A stretch of DNA of 64,000 nt, from the NCBI GenBank assembly GCA_025517425.1, contig JAOPJY010000001.1, positions 1,164,217 through 1,228,216 of the forward strand, read 5' to 3'. The notes below the pieces were generated by a model that worked only from the letters and a program-made list of their open reading frames with translations, made no database searches and had not been told where the DNA came from. Positions 23,650 through 31,627 of this stretch are shown in pieces (within the stretch, counting starts at the first letter, position 1; every line of letters begins with the position of its first letter). The translations under genes were made by a program, and so were the position numbers. The DNA is from Halobacteria archaeon AArc-dxtr1 (GTDB lineage: Archaea > Halobacteriota > Halobacteria > Halobacteriales > Natrialbaceae).

Positions 23650-24885
23650 ATGTCCGACCGACACGGCCTGTCGAAGTGGCTCTCAGATAGCGCGGGGCTC
23701 GCCCTCCTCGCGTTCGCGAGCGCCGTTCTGGCGGCACTCATCGTCCTGCCTTACGTCCAGTACGTGCTGCTGGGTGCGGTGCTCGCGTACATCTTCGCGC
23801 CCGCACAGCGACGCCTCGAGCGCTACGTCCGATCGGGCGTCGCAGCGCTCGTGCTCGTCGCCGTCGCGATCCTCGCGATCATCCTGCCGACGATGTACCT
23901 CCTGGCCGTCGCGCTCCGGGAGGCGCTCGAAGTGGTCGCCGCCGTCCAGGACGGACAGTTGTCGATGGGGGATATCGAGCGTCAGCTCGAGGCGATCGGC
24001 TACGCCGGCGACATGGGCGACCTGTACGACGCCTACCAGGAACCGATCTCGACCGGCATCCAAGGGCTCGCGAGCAGCGCGCTCGGGTTCATCGGCGGGC
24101 TTCCGAACATCCTCATCGGTCTCACCGTGACACTGTTCGTCCTGTTCGGGCTGTTGCGCGACCGGCGTCGGTTTCTGGCGTGGGTACGGTGGGTCCTGCC
24201 GGTCGAGGAGGAGCTCCAGCGAGAGCTGTTCGCCGAGATCGACCAGCTGATGTGGGCGTCAGTGGTCGGGAACGTCGCCGTCGCGGCGATCCAGGCGGTA
24301 CTGCTCGGAATCGGTCTCTACCTGCTCGGAGTGCCGGCCGTGGCGTTTCTCACTGTCGCAACGTTCGTCCTGGCGCTCCTCCCGCTTGTCGGCGCATTCG
24401 GCGTCTGGGTTCCAGTCACGATCTACCTGCTGATAGTCGGACGACCCGTCGCAGCCGCGATGCTCGTCGTGTACGGATCGCTCGTCAGCGCCTCAGATAC
24501 CTATCTCCGTCCTGCACTCATCGGGCGAACGAGCGCGTTCAACTCGGCGATCGTCGTCGTCGGAATCTTCGGCGGACTGGTCGTCTTCGGCGCTGTCGGA
24601 CTGTTTATCGGCCCGGTCGTCCTCGGCGGGGCGAAGGTCACGCTCGACGTGTTCGCAGAGCAGCGGGCAGCCGCGATGAACGAGGAGAGCCACGCGGATC
24701 CCCAGACGGTGGCAGATTCGAGCCGATATCTCCGAATCGGTGGAGTTCCCGGCGTCGACACCGCCTCGTCAGGAGTTCAAGACGCGGTGGAGGAGTCGGA
24801 GACGTCGGAAGACAACGGTGACGGAACCGCATCCGAGAATTCGGACATCGATTCATCACCCGAAACTGACGACGATAGACGGTGA
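23650..24885 (+). CDS. AI-2E family (PerM) transporter
   Basis: 411-residue membrane protein of the AI-2 exporter/PerM superfamily with about eight transmembrane helices, the amphipathic periplasmic-type region between helices 3 and 4, and the conserved late segments FVLALLPLVGAFGVWVPV and VSASDTYLRPALIGR. The C-terminal ~75 residues are a hydrophilic acidic tail typical of haloarchaea. The substrate is unknown; related proteins include Na+/H+ antiporters. Confidence 0.85.
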   Translation: MSDRHGLSKWLSDSAGLALLAFASAVLAALIVLPYVQYVLLGAVLAYIFAPAQRRLERYVRSGVAALVLVAVAILAIILPTMYLLAVALREALEVVAAVQDGQLSMGDIERQLEAIGYAGDMGDLYDAYQEPISTGIQGLASSALGFIGGLPNILIGLTVTLFVLFGLLRDRRRFLAWVRWVLPVEEELQRELFAEIDQLMWASVVGNVAVAAIQAVLLGIGLYLLGVPAVAFLTVATFVLALLPLVGAFGVWVPVTIYLLIVGRPVAAAMLVVYGSLVSASDTYLRPALIGRTSAFNSAIVVVGIFGGLVVFGAVGLFIGPVVLGGAKVTLDVFAEQRAAAMNEESHADPQTVADSSRYLRIGGVPGVDTASSGVQDAVEESETSEDNGDGTASENSDIDSSPETDDDRR

Positions 24886-24928
24886 CGGGGGACGGACGGA
24901 GGCAGCGGCGATTGGGGCTGACAACGCC

Positions 24929-25207
24929 TCAGTACCGGATCTCGAAGCCCTCGATTCCCTCGGGTTCCTCGTGCTCGACGTCGACGCTCGCGACGTCAGC
25001 CGCGGGCGACCCCTCGTGACACCACTCGACCACCGACTCGACCGCATCTGTGGGTCCCTCGAAGACCGCCTCGACGCGGCCGTCGGCGAGGTTTCGAACC
25101 CAGCCGTCGACGCCCGCATTGCGGGCGGTTTCGCGGGTGTTCGCACGGTAGTAAACGCCCTGAACGGTTCCCGAGACGAAGACGTGTGTGCGGACTCGAT
25201 CGGCCAT
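24929..25207 (-). CDS. acyP: Acylphosphatase
   Basis: 92-residue enzyme hydrolysing acyl phosphates. The conserved GTVQGVYYRANT (catalytic Arg) and GWVRNLADGRVEAVFEG (catalytic Asn) motifs are intact. Start at 25207 (MADRVRTHVFVSG) gives the usual length; a longer in-frame start exists at 25234. Confidence 0.93.
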   Translation of the reverse strand: MADRVRTHVFVSGTVQGVYYRANTRETARNAGVDGWVRNLADGRVEAVFEGPTDAVESVVEWCHEGSPAADVASVDVEHEEPEGIEGFEIRY

Positions 25208-25285
25208 GCAGGATGGATCGGTCGGGGACGACAAAAACCACCGACATGCGACTGAGGCGAACAGAGATACTTCTGTCCGTCCGCC

Positions 25286-26176
25286 TTACGCTTCTGTTCG
25301 CCCGGTTCTGAGGTAGTCGAAGAGATAGGTCTGGGCATACCCCGCGTACTCGCCGCCGAGGCGCTCCCGGATCGCCCGTGAGGTCGCAGCGTACGAGCCG
25401 CGATCACAGTCCGGATAGTGGTCTTCGATCGCCGATTTGATCCAGGTGTCTAAGGGGACTGCCTCGTCGAAGCCAAGCGAGAACAACAGGATGCAGTCGG
25501 CCACTTTGTCACCGACACCGACGAACTGTGTGAGGTGGTCGCGGGCTGGCTCGTACTCGAGATCCCGAGCGTCTGCCGGGTGAGCTTCGCCGTCTGCGAC
25601 CATCTCCGCCGTGCGGACGACGTAGGGGGCGCGGTATCCCAGCCCGAGGTCGCGGAGTTCCTCCTCCGTCGCGGCGGCGAGTTGGTCGGGCGTCGGGAAC
25701 GCGTGGACGGTCTCGCCGTCGAAGGCGACCGCATCGCCGTACTCGCGGGCGAGCGCGGAGACCATCTGATGGATGCGACCGACACGCATCTGGGCCGAGC
25801 AAATAAAGGAGATGAGGGTTCCAAACGGCGGATCACCGACCAGCCGTAGCCCGCGCGTGGCCTCGTAGGCCTCCCCCAAGAGAGGATCGTCTGGACACGC
25901 CGCCACGATCGCGTCGAGGTCGTCGTCGAGACGGAGTCGCCGGCGGACGATCGGTTCGACGTCCGCGGTTCCCGCCCACTCTAAGACGTCGCCGCGCTGT
26001 CTGACCGCGACGACCTCCTCGTCGGCGACGGTCCGATACCAGCGGTCAGTGACGCCGTCGTCGTCGTACATCCCACCGTCGGCGCGCCGCCACAGGTAGC
26101 TCTGGCCGCTCTCTAACGTTCGGTAGAGATCGAGGCCGCCGGCGAGATCGTCGAGTGGGATCGTCCCCGTTTCCAT
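25286..26176 (-). CDS. ogg: DNA glycosylase of the Ogg1/AlkA HhH-GPD type
   Basis: Base-excision DNA glycosylase/AP lyase. The HhH-GPD module reads LTQFVGVGDKVADCILLFSL, with the catalytic-type Lys in GDKVADC, followed by VPLDTWIKSAI with the essential Asp. The N-terminal part (LYRTLESGQSYLWRR) is the Ogg1-type antiparallel domain. Probably removes 8-oxoguanine. METGTIPLDDL at 26176 is taken as the start; an ATG three codons upstream (26185) is equally possible. Confidence 0.85.
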   Translation of the reverse strand: METGTIPLDDLAGGLDLYRTLESGQSYLWRRADGGMYDDDGVTDRWYRTVADEEVVAVRQRGDVLEWAGTADVEPIVRRRLRLDDDLDAIVAACPDDPLLGEAYEATRGLRLVGDPPFGTLISFICSAQMRVGRIHQMVSALAREYGDAVAFDGETVHAFPTPDQLAAATEEELRDLGLGYRAPYVVRTAEMVADGEAHPADARDLEYEPARDHLTQFVGVGDKVADCILLFSLGFDEAVPLDTWIKSAIEDHYPDCDRGSYAATSRAIRERLGGEYAGYAQTYLFDYLRTGRTEA

Positions 26177-26315
26177 TACCAGCATCTTCGGCGAGGTCGG
26201 CTTGGGGCTTTCGAAGTTTGGGTCCGACGGCGTCGCTCAGACATCGACGAGCGGGCAGATCGGGCGTTTTGGGGAGGGGCGAACCTTCATACTGTAGGCG
26301 ATACAATAGGAATGT

Positions 26316-26810
26316 ATGAACTGCAGGGTCGTCGTCGAGGCCGCCGTGCCGGTGTTCGATGTCGAGACCGAAGACGAGGCGATCCGCATTGCGATCTCGA
26401 AGACGGGGGACATGCTAAACCCCGACCTGAACTACGTCGAGATCAACATGGGGGAGCGAACGTCCCCCTCGGGTGAGGAGCTTCCACCGGCGTTCATCGC
26501 CGCCGACGAGGCACTGGTCGCCCTCGAACTCGAGATGACGGTGTTCAACGTCGAACGCGAGGAACACGCGTCTCGAATCGCCCGAAAAGAAATCGGTCAG
26601 CGCCTCGAGAACATTCCCCTCGAGGTGCTCCACGTCGAAGTGCTACCGGACGAAGACGAGGGTGACGAGGAACCAGAGCAGCGTGATGAGGAGCTAGAAG
26701 CAGACGAAGGGAGCGACCAGCACGCGGGCCAAGACACTGACAGTCAGGAGCCTGAAACAGTCGAAACCGACGAGGACGTGCTGCCCGAGTTCGAAGACCT
26801 GCTCGAGTGA
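26316..26810 (+). CDS. DUF555 (UPF0212) family protein
   Basis: 164 residues. The first ~115 match UPF0212: VVVEAAVPVFDVETEDEAIRIAISKTGDMLNPDLNYVEI and the repeated-looking ALELEMTVFNVEREEHASRIARKEIG. After residue ~115 the tail is almost all Asp, Glu and Gln. Function unknown. Confidence 0.85.
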   Translation: MNCRVVVEAAVPVFDVETEDEAIRIAISKTGDMLNPDLNYVEINMGERTSPSGEELPPAFIAADEALVALELEMTVFNVEREEHASRIARKEIGQRLENIPLEVLHVEVLPDEDEGDEEPEQRDEELEADEGSDQHAGQDTDSQEPETVETDEDVLPEFEDLLE

Positions 26811-26921
26811 CGACTGCGCAGCGAGTACACGAACTGTATGCGCATCATACTCTCATAAACGAGTGGATATCGGCAGCGTTGCCACTTGAGAGGCGAATGT
26901 TCTGAGGATTCGAACGAGAAC

Positions 26922-27158
26922 TTAGTCGGCGGTAGCGGCAACTGGCTCCTGCGGTTCCTCTCGCATGGGCATGGTGATTCCCCCAGCAAGAGCAAAAACG
27001 GCGGCTTTGTGGTCTGTTTTCGATTTGTGAATCGATGTCGGTCGAATGCCAAGGGACTCGTACCGCTCGAGGTCGATCGGACAATCGTCCCATTCGGCAC
27101 ACTGGTTTGATACTTCGGCGAGAAGCCCGTGAAGGTGAATGAGTTCCTGCTTCTTCAT
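26922..27158 (-). CDS. UPF0058 family protein
   Basis: 78-residue protein opening MKKQELIHLHGLLAEVSNQC, the hallmark of UPF0058, followed by GIRPTSIHKSKTDHKAAVFALAGGI. Start at 27158; an ATG two codons upstream is also possible. Role unknown. The 253 bp upstream (27159-27411) is AT-rich with no clear gene; it contains a short imperfect hairpin near 27285-27305. Confidence 0.85.
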   Translation of the reverse strand: MKKQELIHLHGLLAEVSNQCAEWDDCPIDLERYESLGIRPTSIHKSKTDHKAAVFALAGGITMPMREEPQEPVAATAD

Positions 27159-27411
27159 AACCATGCAATCCTATCCACCGCAGGGTTATATTATTATCCT
27201 GAGTCGCGTTACCACACTACTCCCCGAACTCTGCCGGGAGAACAGCGGAGACGCCACACTACCAGGAAATTAACCATAATAAAAGACCGCCGTAGGACGG
27301 TATTACTGGGTGGGTGGATCGACGCGCTCGGAATCACCAACGAGAGCGCGATTCGGTCACGTAAAATTATCACCAACGGGAGAGGTCTGACCGATCGGAT
27401 CCAACTACTCC

Positions 27412-27591
27412 TTACCCGAGTTGTTTGAGCGTCCGGAGGTCGCGGTCAGTGCGGGTAAACTCCGCCGTTCGCCGCGAAGCGTGACAGTTTGGACAGTGGA
27501 ACAGTTCAGTCGAGTCGGGAAGTTCCGCGGGTGGGAGCTGCCAGTCCTTGGTGCACTCGGGACAGAGAAGTTGGATTGTCGTTTCCTCCAT
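27412..27591 (-). CDS. Zinc-ribbon protein
   Basis: 59-residue protein starting MEETTIQLLCPECTKDWQLP, with a second knuckle FHCPNCHASRR. CPEC/CPNC spacing fits a zinc ribbon. It sits directly downstream of tfb on the same strand and may be co-transcribed. Start at 27591, since longer in-frame starts add non-typical sequence. Confidence 0.65.
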   Translation of the reverse strand: MEETTIQLLCPECTKDWQLPPAELPDSTELFHCPNCHASRRTAEFTRTDRDLRTLKQLG

Positions 27592-27673
27592 GATACCAAT
27601 ATGCACACTATCCCTCAAAAAGGTTGCTCGAGCCATGACCGACGATCACAGACGCCGAGCCGAAAGAGGCGGC

Positions 27674-28654
27674 TCAGGCGGGGGCAGCGGATTCGGAGGC
27701 CTCGAGCAGCTCCTTGTACCGGTTTCGGATCGTCACTTCCGAGATGTTGGCCACCTCGCTGACCTCGTTTTGCGTGACCTTCTCGTTGGTGAGCAAGGCG
27801 GCGGCGTAGACCGCGGCGGCGGCGAGACCAACCGGCGACTTACCCGAGTGGACGCCGTCGCTTCGGGCGTCGTCGAGGAGGCGCCGTGCGGTTCGCTCGG
27901 TCTCGTCGGAGAGGTCGAGTCCGCTCACGAACCGGGGCACGTAGTGCTCCGGGTCGGCCGGTTTGACCTCGAGGCCGAGTTCGCGGACCACGTAGCGGTA
28001 CGTGCGGGTTAACTCCATCTTGTCGACGCGGCTGACCGCCGAGATCTCGTCGAGACTGCGCGGCGTTCCGGCCTGTCGAGCCGAGGCGTACAGCGACGCG
28101 GTCGCGACGCCCTCGATCGAGCGTCCGGGGAGGAGGTCCTCCTCGAGGGCGCGGCGATAGATGACCGAGGCGGTCTCGCGGACGTTCTCTGGGAGACCGA
28201 GCGCGCTCGCCATGCGGTCGATCTCGCCGAGTGCCTGCTTCAGGTTGCGCTCTTTCGAGTCACGGGTGCGAAAGCGCTCGTTCCAGGTGCGAAGCCGCTG
28301 CATCTTCTGGCGCTGGCGGCTCGAGAGCGTCTTCCCGTAGGCGTCTTTGTCCTGCCAGCCGATGTTGGTCGACAGCCCCTGGTCGTGCATCATGTTCGTC
28401 GTCGGGGCGCCGACGCGGCTCTTTTTGTCTTTCTCGGCAGCGTCGAACGCCCGCCACTCCGGACCACGGTCGATCTCGTCTTCTTCGACGACGAGCCCAC
28501 AGTCCTGGCAGACGCTCTCGGCGTGTTCGGCGTCAGAGACGACGCGACCGCCACACTCGGGGCAGTGCTCTCGCTCGTCGGTCTGTTCGTCGGTCTGCTC
28601 GGTCGATTCTCGCTCCGTGCCACTCGCGTAGGTTCGAATTTGCGTATCAGTCAT
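27674..28654 (-). CDS. tfb: Transcription initiation factor IIB (TFB)
   Basis: 326-residue archaeal TFB. The N-terminal zinc ribbon has CPECGGRVV and CQDCGLV, followed by the B-reader/finger (RGPEWRAFD, VGAPTTNMMHDQGL), then two cyclin repeats and a recognition helix (VSEVANISEVTIRNRYKEL). It recruits RNA polymerase to TBP-bound promoters. Haloarchaea carry several TFB paralogs and this one cannot be assigned a number. The upstream region has several TATA boxes and a palindrome. Confidence 0.95.
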   Translation of the reverse strand: MTDTQIRTYASGTERESTEQTDEQTDEREHCPECGGRVVSDAEHAESVCQDCGLVVEEDEIDRGPEWRAFDAAEKDKKSRVGAPTTNMMHDQGLSTNIGWQDKDAYGKTLSSRQRQKMQRLRTWNERFRTRDSKERNLKQALGEIDRMASALGLPENVRETASVIYRRALEEDLLPGRSIEGVATASLYASARQAGTPRSLDEISAVSRVDKMELTRTYRYVVRELGLEVKPADPEHYVPRFVSGLDLSDETERTARRLLDDARSDGVHSGKSPVGLAAAAVYAAALLTNEKVTQNEVSEVANISEVTIRNRYKELLEASESAAPA

Positions 28655-28699
28655 GGTGTATCGGGATGGTTACTCGGGGCTGCCGGGTGGGGAAACCAG

Positions 28700-28773
28700 A
28701 TAAAACCCGGTCGCCTCAGCTAACATATTGTTAGTCCGGAAGCCTTATAAAGATTTCGCCTACTATATAAACA
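28700..28773 (-). promoter_or_regulatory. Multiple TATA boxes and a palindrome upstream of tfb
   Basis: On the minus strand three TATA-like boxes (28765-28773, 28744-28752, 28700-28708) could give starts near 28742, 28721 and 28677. The 13-bp palindrome TAACATATTGTTA (28721-28733) lies between the middle TATA box and its expected start, an operator position. Confidence 0.45.
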
Positions 28774-28874
28774 AGTCACGCCGCCATGTAAATACGTGTC
28801 GGTTACTAAATTATTAATAAGGATGTTTTGTCGGCGGTAAGCAGTTCATTCGGGCGGTCACGACCCAGCCGCGT

Positions 28875-29159
28875 TCAGACCGTAAACAGGTGTCCGTCGG
28901 TCGGCACGTCGAAGAGGCCGATCCGAGCGCCAGCATCGAGCCAGGCGTGGCCATAGGAGAAGGCCGCGAGGGCGTTGACGAGATCGTCTTCTGCCCGGAA
29001 GTGGCGACCGTCCGTGAGATAGGACGCTGCCATCTCGTAGCACTCGTCGGCGGCTGTGGCCATCGGCGATCCATCCGGCGGGGCGACCGTCGCCGCCTCG
29101 AGCGCCTCCGCCAGTAGCTCGCCGTAGCGGTTCGTCTTCTCCTCGAGGGAAGCTGCCAT
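28875..29159 (-). CDS. DUF357 family protein
   Basis: 94-residue helical protein, MAASLEEKTNRYGELLAEAL, with YEMAASYLTDGRHFRAEDDLVNALAAFSYGHAWLDAG, the DUF357 core. Start at 29159 because the longer frame upstream is the antisense of the neighbouring reductase. Function unknown; a four-helix bundle is expected. Confidence 0.8.
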   Translation of the reverse strand: MAASLEEKTNRYGELLAEALEAATVAPPDGSPMATAADECYEMAASYLTDGRHFRAEDDLVNALAAFSYGHAWLDAGARIGLFDVPTDGHLFTV

Positions 29160-29279
29160 GAGGGATCGGTCGTCGGTCGGCGTGGTAAGTCCACCGACGC
29201 GAAGCCGAACACCGAGCCACGTACTACATGGGAGGGTGGAACGCAAGGGGTTTAGGCCGCGTTTCCCAAGTAACGACAT

Positions 29280-30641
29280 ATGAGCGAGCAGCCTCGCGTC
29301 GAAATCTACACCAAGGAGGACTGCCCCTACTGCGAGAAGGCGAAAGACTTCTTCGACGCCAAGGGCGTCGAGTACGAGGAGTACAACGTCACGGGCGACG
29401 ACGAGCGCTTCTCGGAGATGGTCGAGCGCACCGACGGCCGCAAGACCGCCCCCGAAGTGTTCATCGACGACGAGCTCGTCGGTGGCTGGGACGACACCAG
29501 CGCACTCGAAGAGACCGGCGAACTCGACGAGAAACTCGGGATCGTCACTGACGGCGGGAGCGATGCGCCGCTGGAGCATCGAGACGAAGGCGGCCCAGCC
29601 GCCGAAGCGGTCGAACACCGAAAGCTGATCATCGCCGGCACCGGGATCGCCGGCCTCACCGCCGCGATCTACGCCGGTCGCGCGAACAACGAGCCCCTAG
29701 TAATCGAGGGCGACGAACCCGGCGGACAGCTCACCCTCACCACTGACGTCGCAAACTATCCGGGCTTCCCCGAGGGGATCAGCGGTCCCGAGCTGGTCAA
29801 CAACATGAAAGAGCAGGCCCGCCGGTTCGGCGCCGACCTGATAAACGGGATCGTGGATTCGGTCGACGCCACAGATCGTCCGTTCCGCCTCGAGCTTACG
29901 AACGGCGACGTCTACACCGCAGACGCCGTGATCGCTGCCTCGGGCGCGAGCGCTCGTACTCTGGGCATCCCCGGTGAGGACGAGCTGATGGGGTACGGGC
30001 TCTCGACCTGTGCGACGTGTGACGGCGCGTTCTTCCGCGGCGAGGACATGCTCGTCGTCGGCGGCGGCGACGCCGCGATGGAAGAGGCGACCTTCCTCAC
30101 GAAGTTCGCCGACACGGTCTACCTCGCCCACCGCCGTGAGGAGTTCCGTGCGGAGGACTACTGGGTCGACCGCGTCCACGAAAAGGTCGAGGAAGGCGAG
30201 ATCGAGATCATGAAAAACACCGAGGTGCTCGAGATCCACGGCTCCCAGGAGGCGGGTGTCGACTACGTCACGCTCGCCCAGAACGAGGCCGGTTACCCCT
30301 CGGAGAACCTGGACGATCCCAACACCGAAACGATCGAGTTCGACGTCGGCGCCGTCTTCTTCGCGATCGGTCACACGCCCAACACGGAGTATCTCGAGGG
30401 TACCGGCGTCGAGATGGACGAAGAGGGCTATCTCCGGACGCAGGGCGGCGACGGCGGCGGTCAGACCGAGACCGACGTCCCCGGCATCTTCGGTGCGGGT
30501 GACGTCGTCGACTACCACTATCAGCAGGCCGTCACCGCGGCCGGGATGGGCTCGAAGGCAGCCCTCGACGCCGACGACTACTTAGAGGGACTCGAGCGCG
30601 AGGAGGCAGCAGAAGCCGAGACGGCTGCTGCAGACGACTGA
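29280..30641 (+). CDS. Glutaredoxin-thioredoxin reductase fusion
   Basis: 453 residues. Residues 1-85 are a glutaredoxin fold with the CPYC active site and the TAPEVFIDDELVGG cis-Pro segment. A short linker leads to a full thioredoxin reductase (about 115-440) with FAD motif AGTGIAGLTAAIYAGR, redox-active CATC, NAD(P) motif VGGGDAAMEEATFL and FAIGHTPNT. The fused glutaredoxin probably receives electrons from the CATC centre and serves as a built-in substrate or adaptor for thiol repair. Haloarchaea use gamma-glutamylcysteine rather than glutathione, so the natural thiol may differ. Alternative: an electron relay to separate glutaredoxins such as the one at 41158. Confidence 0.9.
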   Translation: MSEQPRVEIYTKEDCPYCEKAKDFFDAKGVEYEEYNVTGDDERFSEMVERTDGRKTAPEVFIDDELVGGWDDTSALEETGELDEKLGIVTDGGSDAPLEHRDEGGPAAEAVEHRKLIIAGTGIAGLTAAIYAGRANNEPLVIEGDEPGGQLTLTTDVANYPGFPEGISGPELVNNMKEQARRFGADLINGIVDSVDATDRPFRLELTNGDVYTADAVIAASGASARTLGIPGEDELMGYGLSTCATCDGAFFRGEDMLVVGGGDAAMEEATFLTKFADTVYLAHRREEFRAEDYWVDRVHEKVEEGEIEIMKNTEVLEIHGSQEAGVDYVTLAQNEAGYPSENLDDPNTETIEFDVGAVFFAIGHTPNTEYLEGTGVEMDEEGYLRTQGGDGGGQTETDVPGIFGAGDVVDYHYQQAVTAAGMGSKAALDADDYLEGLEREEAAEAETAAADD

Positions 30642-30754
30642 ACCGATCGTCGGGCGTACTCGGCAGGACGTGGTGACAGATTGGTGGCGCCGATCAACGC
30701 GAAAGTCATTACTCCATTCGGTGGCTACCGACAATACAACGACCCACACACGAC

Positions 30755-31621
30755 ATGGATCCGTTCACACTCCTCGGGATCGACGTGGTGTTGTTTCTCG
30801 TCATCGGCCTGCTGGCCGGAGCCCACTGTATCGGAATGTGTGGGCCTCTCGTAACGGTCTACGCGGGAGCGATGGACGGGAGCGCGCGAACCGACGGCGG
30901 ATCGACCGGAACTGCAAGCGCAGCGCAGAGTCGGGGATCCGCCGAAAGCGGTCACCTCACCACCTACGAGGTTCGCCAACACGCGCTGTTCAACCTCGGT
31001 CGCACCGCGAGTTACACCCTGCTTGGCGCCGCCTTCGGCGCGCTCGGGAGCGTTCTCTTCGTAACGACGGCGTCGCTGACGTCTGTCGTCGATCCGATCC
31101 GAGGGGGCGCCGGTATCCTCGTCGGCGGGTTCGTCATGGCGACGGGGGGCTACTACCTGCTCGGGCGGACGACCGGTGGCGTCTCCATTCCCGGCCTCCA
31201 GCGAGTCACCGGCTGGCTCGCGGCCCACGTCGAGCGCCTCGCAAACGGGCCTGGAATCGTCGGTCTGGGCGCCCTCCACGGATTGTTGCCGTGTCCAATC
31301 CTTTATCCGGCGTTTCTGTACGCGTTCGTGCTCGGCTCGCCCGTCGGCGGCGCGCTCGCGCTTGCGGCACTCGGCATCGGCACCGTACCGGCCGTCTTCG
31401 CTTACGGCACGATTATCGACCGAATCGACGTCGCTCACCGCCGGCGCGTCCATCGGCTACTCGGAGTCGCGTTCGTCGTCCTGGGCTACGTGTTGCTGGC
31501 TCACGGACTGATGAGTTTCGGCTTGCACGTCCCCCACCCAGAGCTACCGTTCTACGACGGCATCGATATCGCAGGCGAGGGAGGTGACAGCTACGATGGG
31601 GGCGGTCACGATCACCACTAA
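30755..31621 (+). CDS. SafE/UrmD-type sulfite exporter family membrane protein
   Basis: 288-residue membrane protein with the N-terminal GAHCIGMCGPL motif and the later LHGLLPCPILYPAFLYA motif of the CcoH/SafE-like family that accompanies copper P-ATPases (CcoI/FixI). Six or so transmembrane helices and a His-rich tail (DGGGHDHH) that could bind metal. Stop and next start are 6 bp apart. The pairing with a copper-type ATPase suggests copper delivery or cytochrome oxidase assembly rather than sulfite export. Confidence 0.78.
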   Translation: MDPFTLLGIDVVLFLVIGLLAGAHCIGMCGPLVTVYAGAMDGSARTDGGSTGTASAAQSRGSAESGHLTTYEVRQHALFNLGRTASYTLLGAAFGALGSVLFVTTASLTSVVDPIRGGAGILVGGFVMATGGYYLLGRTTGGVSIPGLQRVTGWLAAHVERLANGPGIVGLGALHGLLPCPILYPAFLYAFVLGSPVGGALALAALGIGTVPAVFAYGTIIDRIDVAHRRRVHRLLGVAFVVLGYVLLAHGLMSFGLHVPHPELPFYDGIDIAGEGGDSYDGGGHDHH

Positions 31622-31627
31622 GACACC

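Noticed and set aside
27129-27428. 99-codon plus-strand open frame in the AT-rich gap next to UPF0058
   Set aside because: It overlaps UPF0058 and the zinc-ribbon gene, is basic rather than acidic, and shows no domain or promoter.
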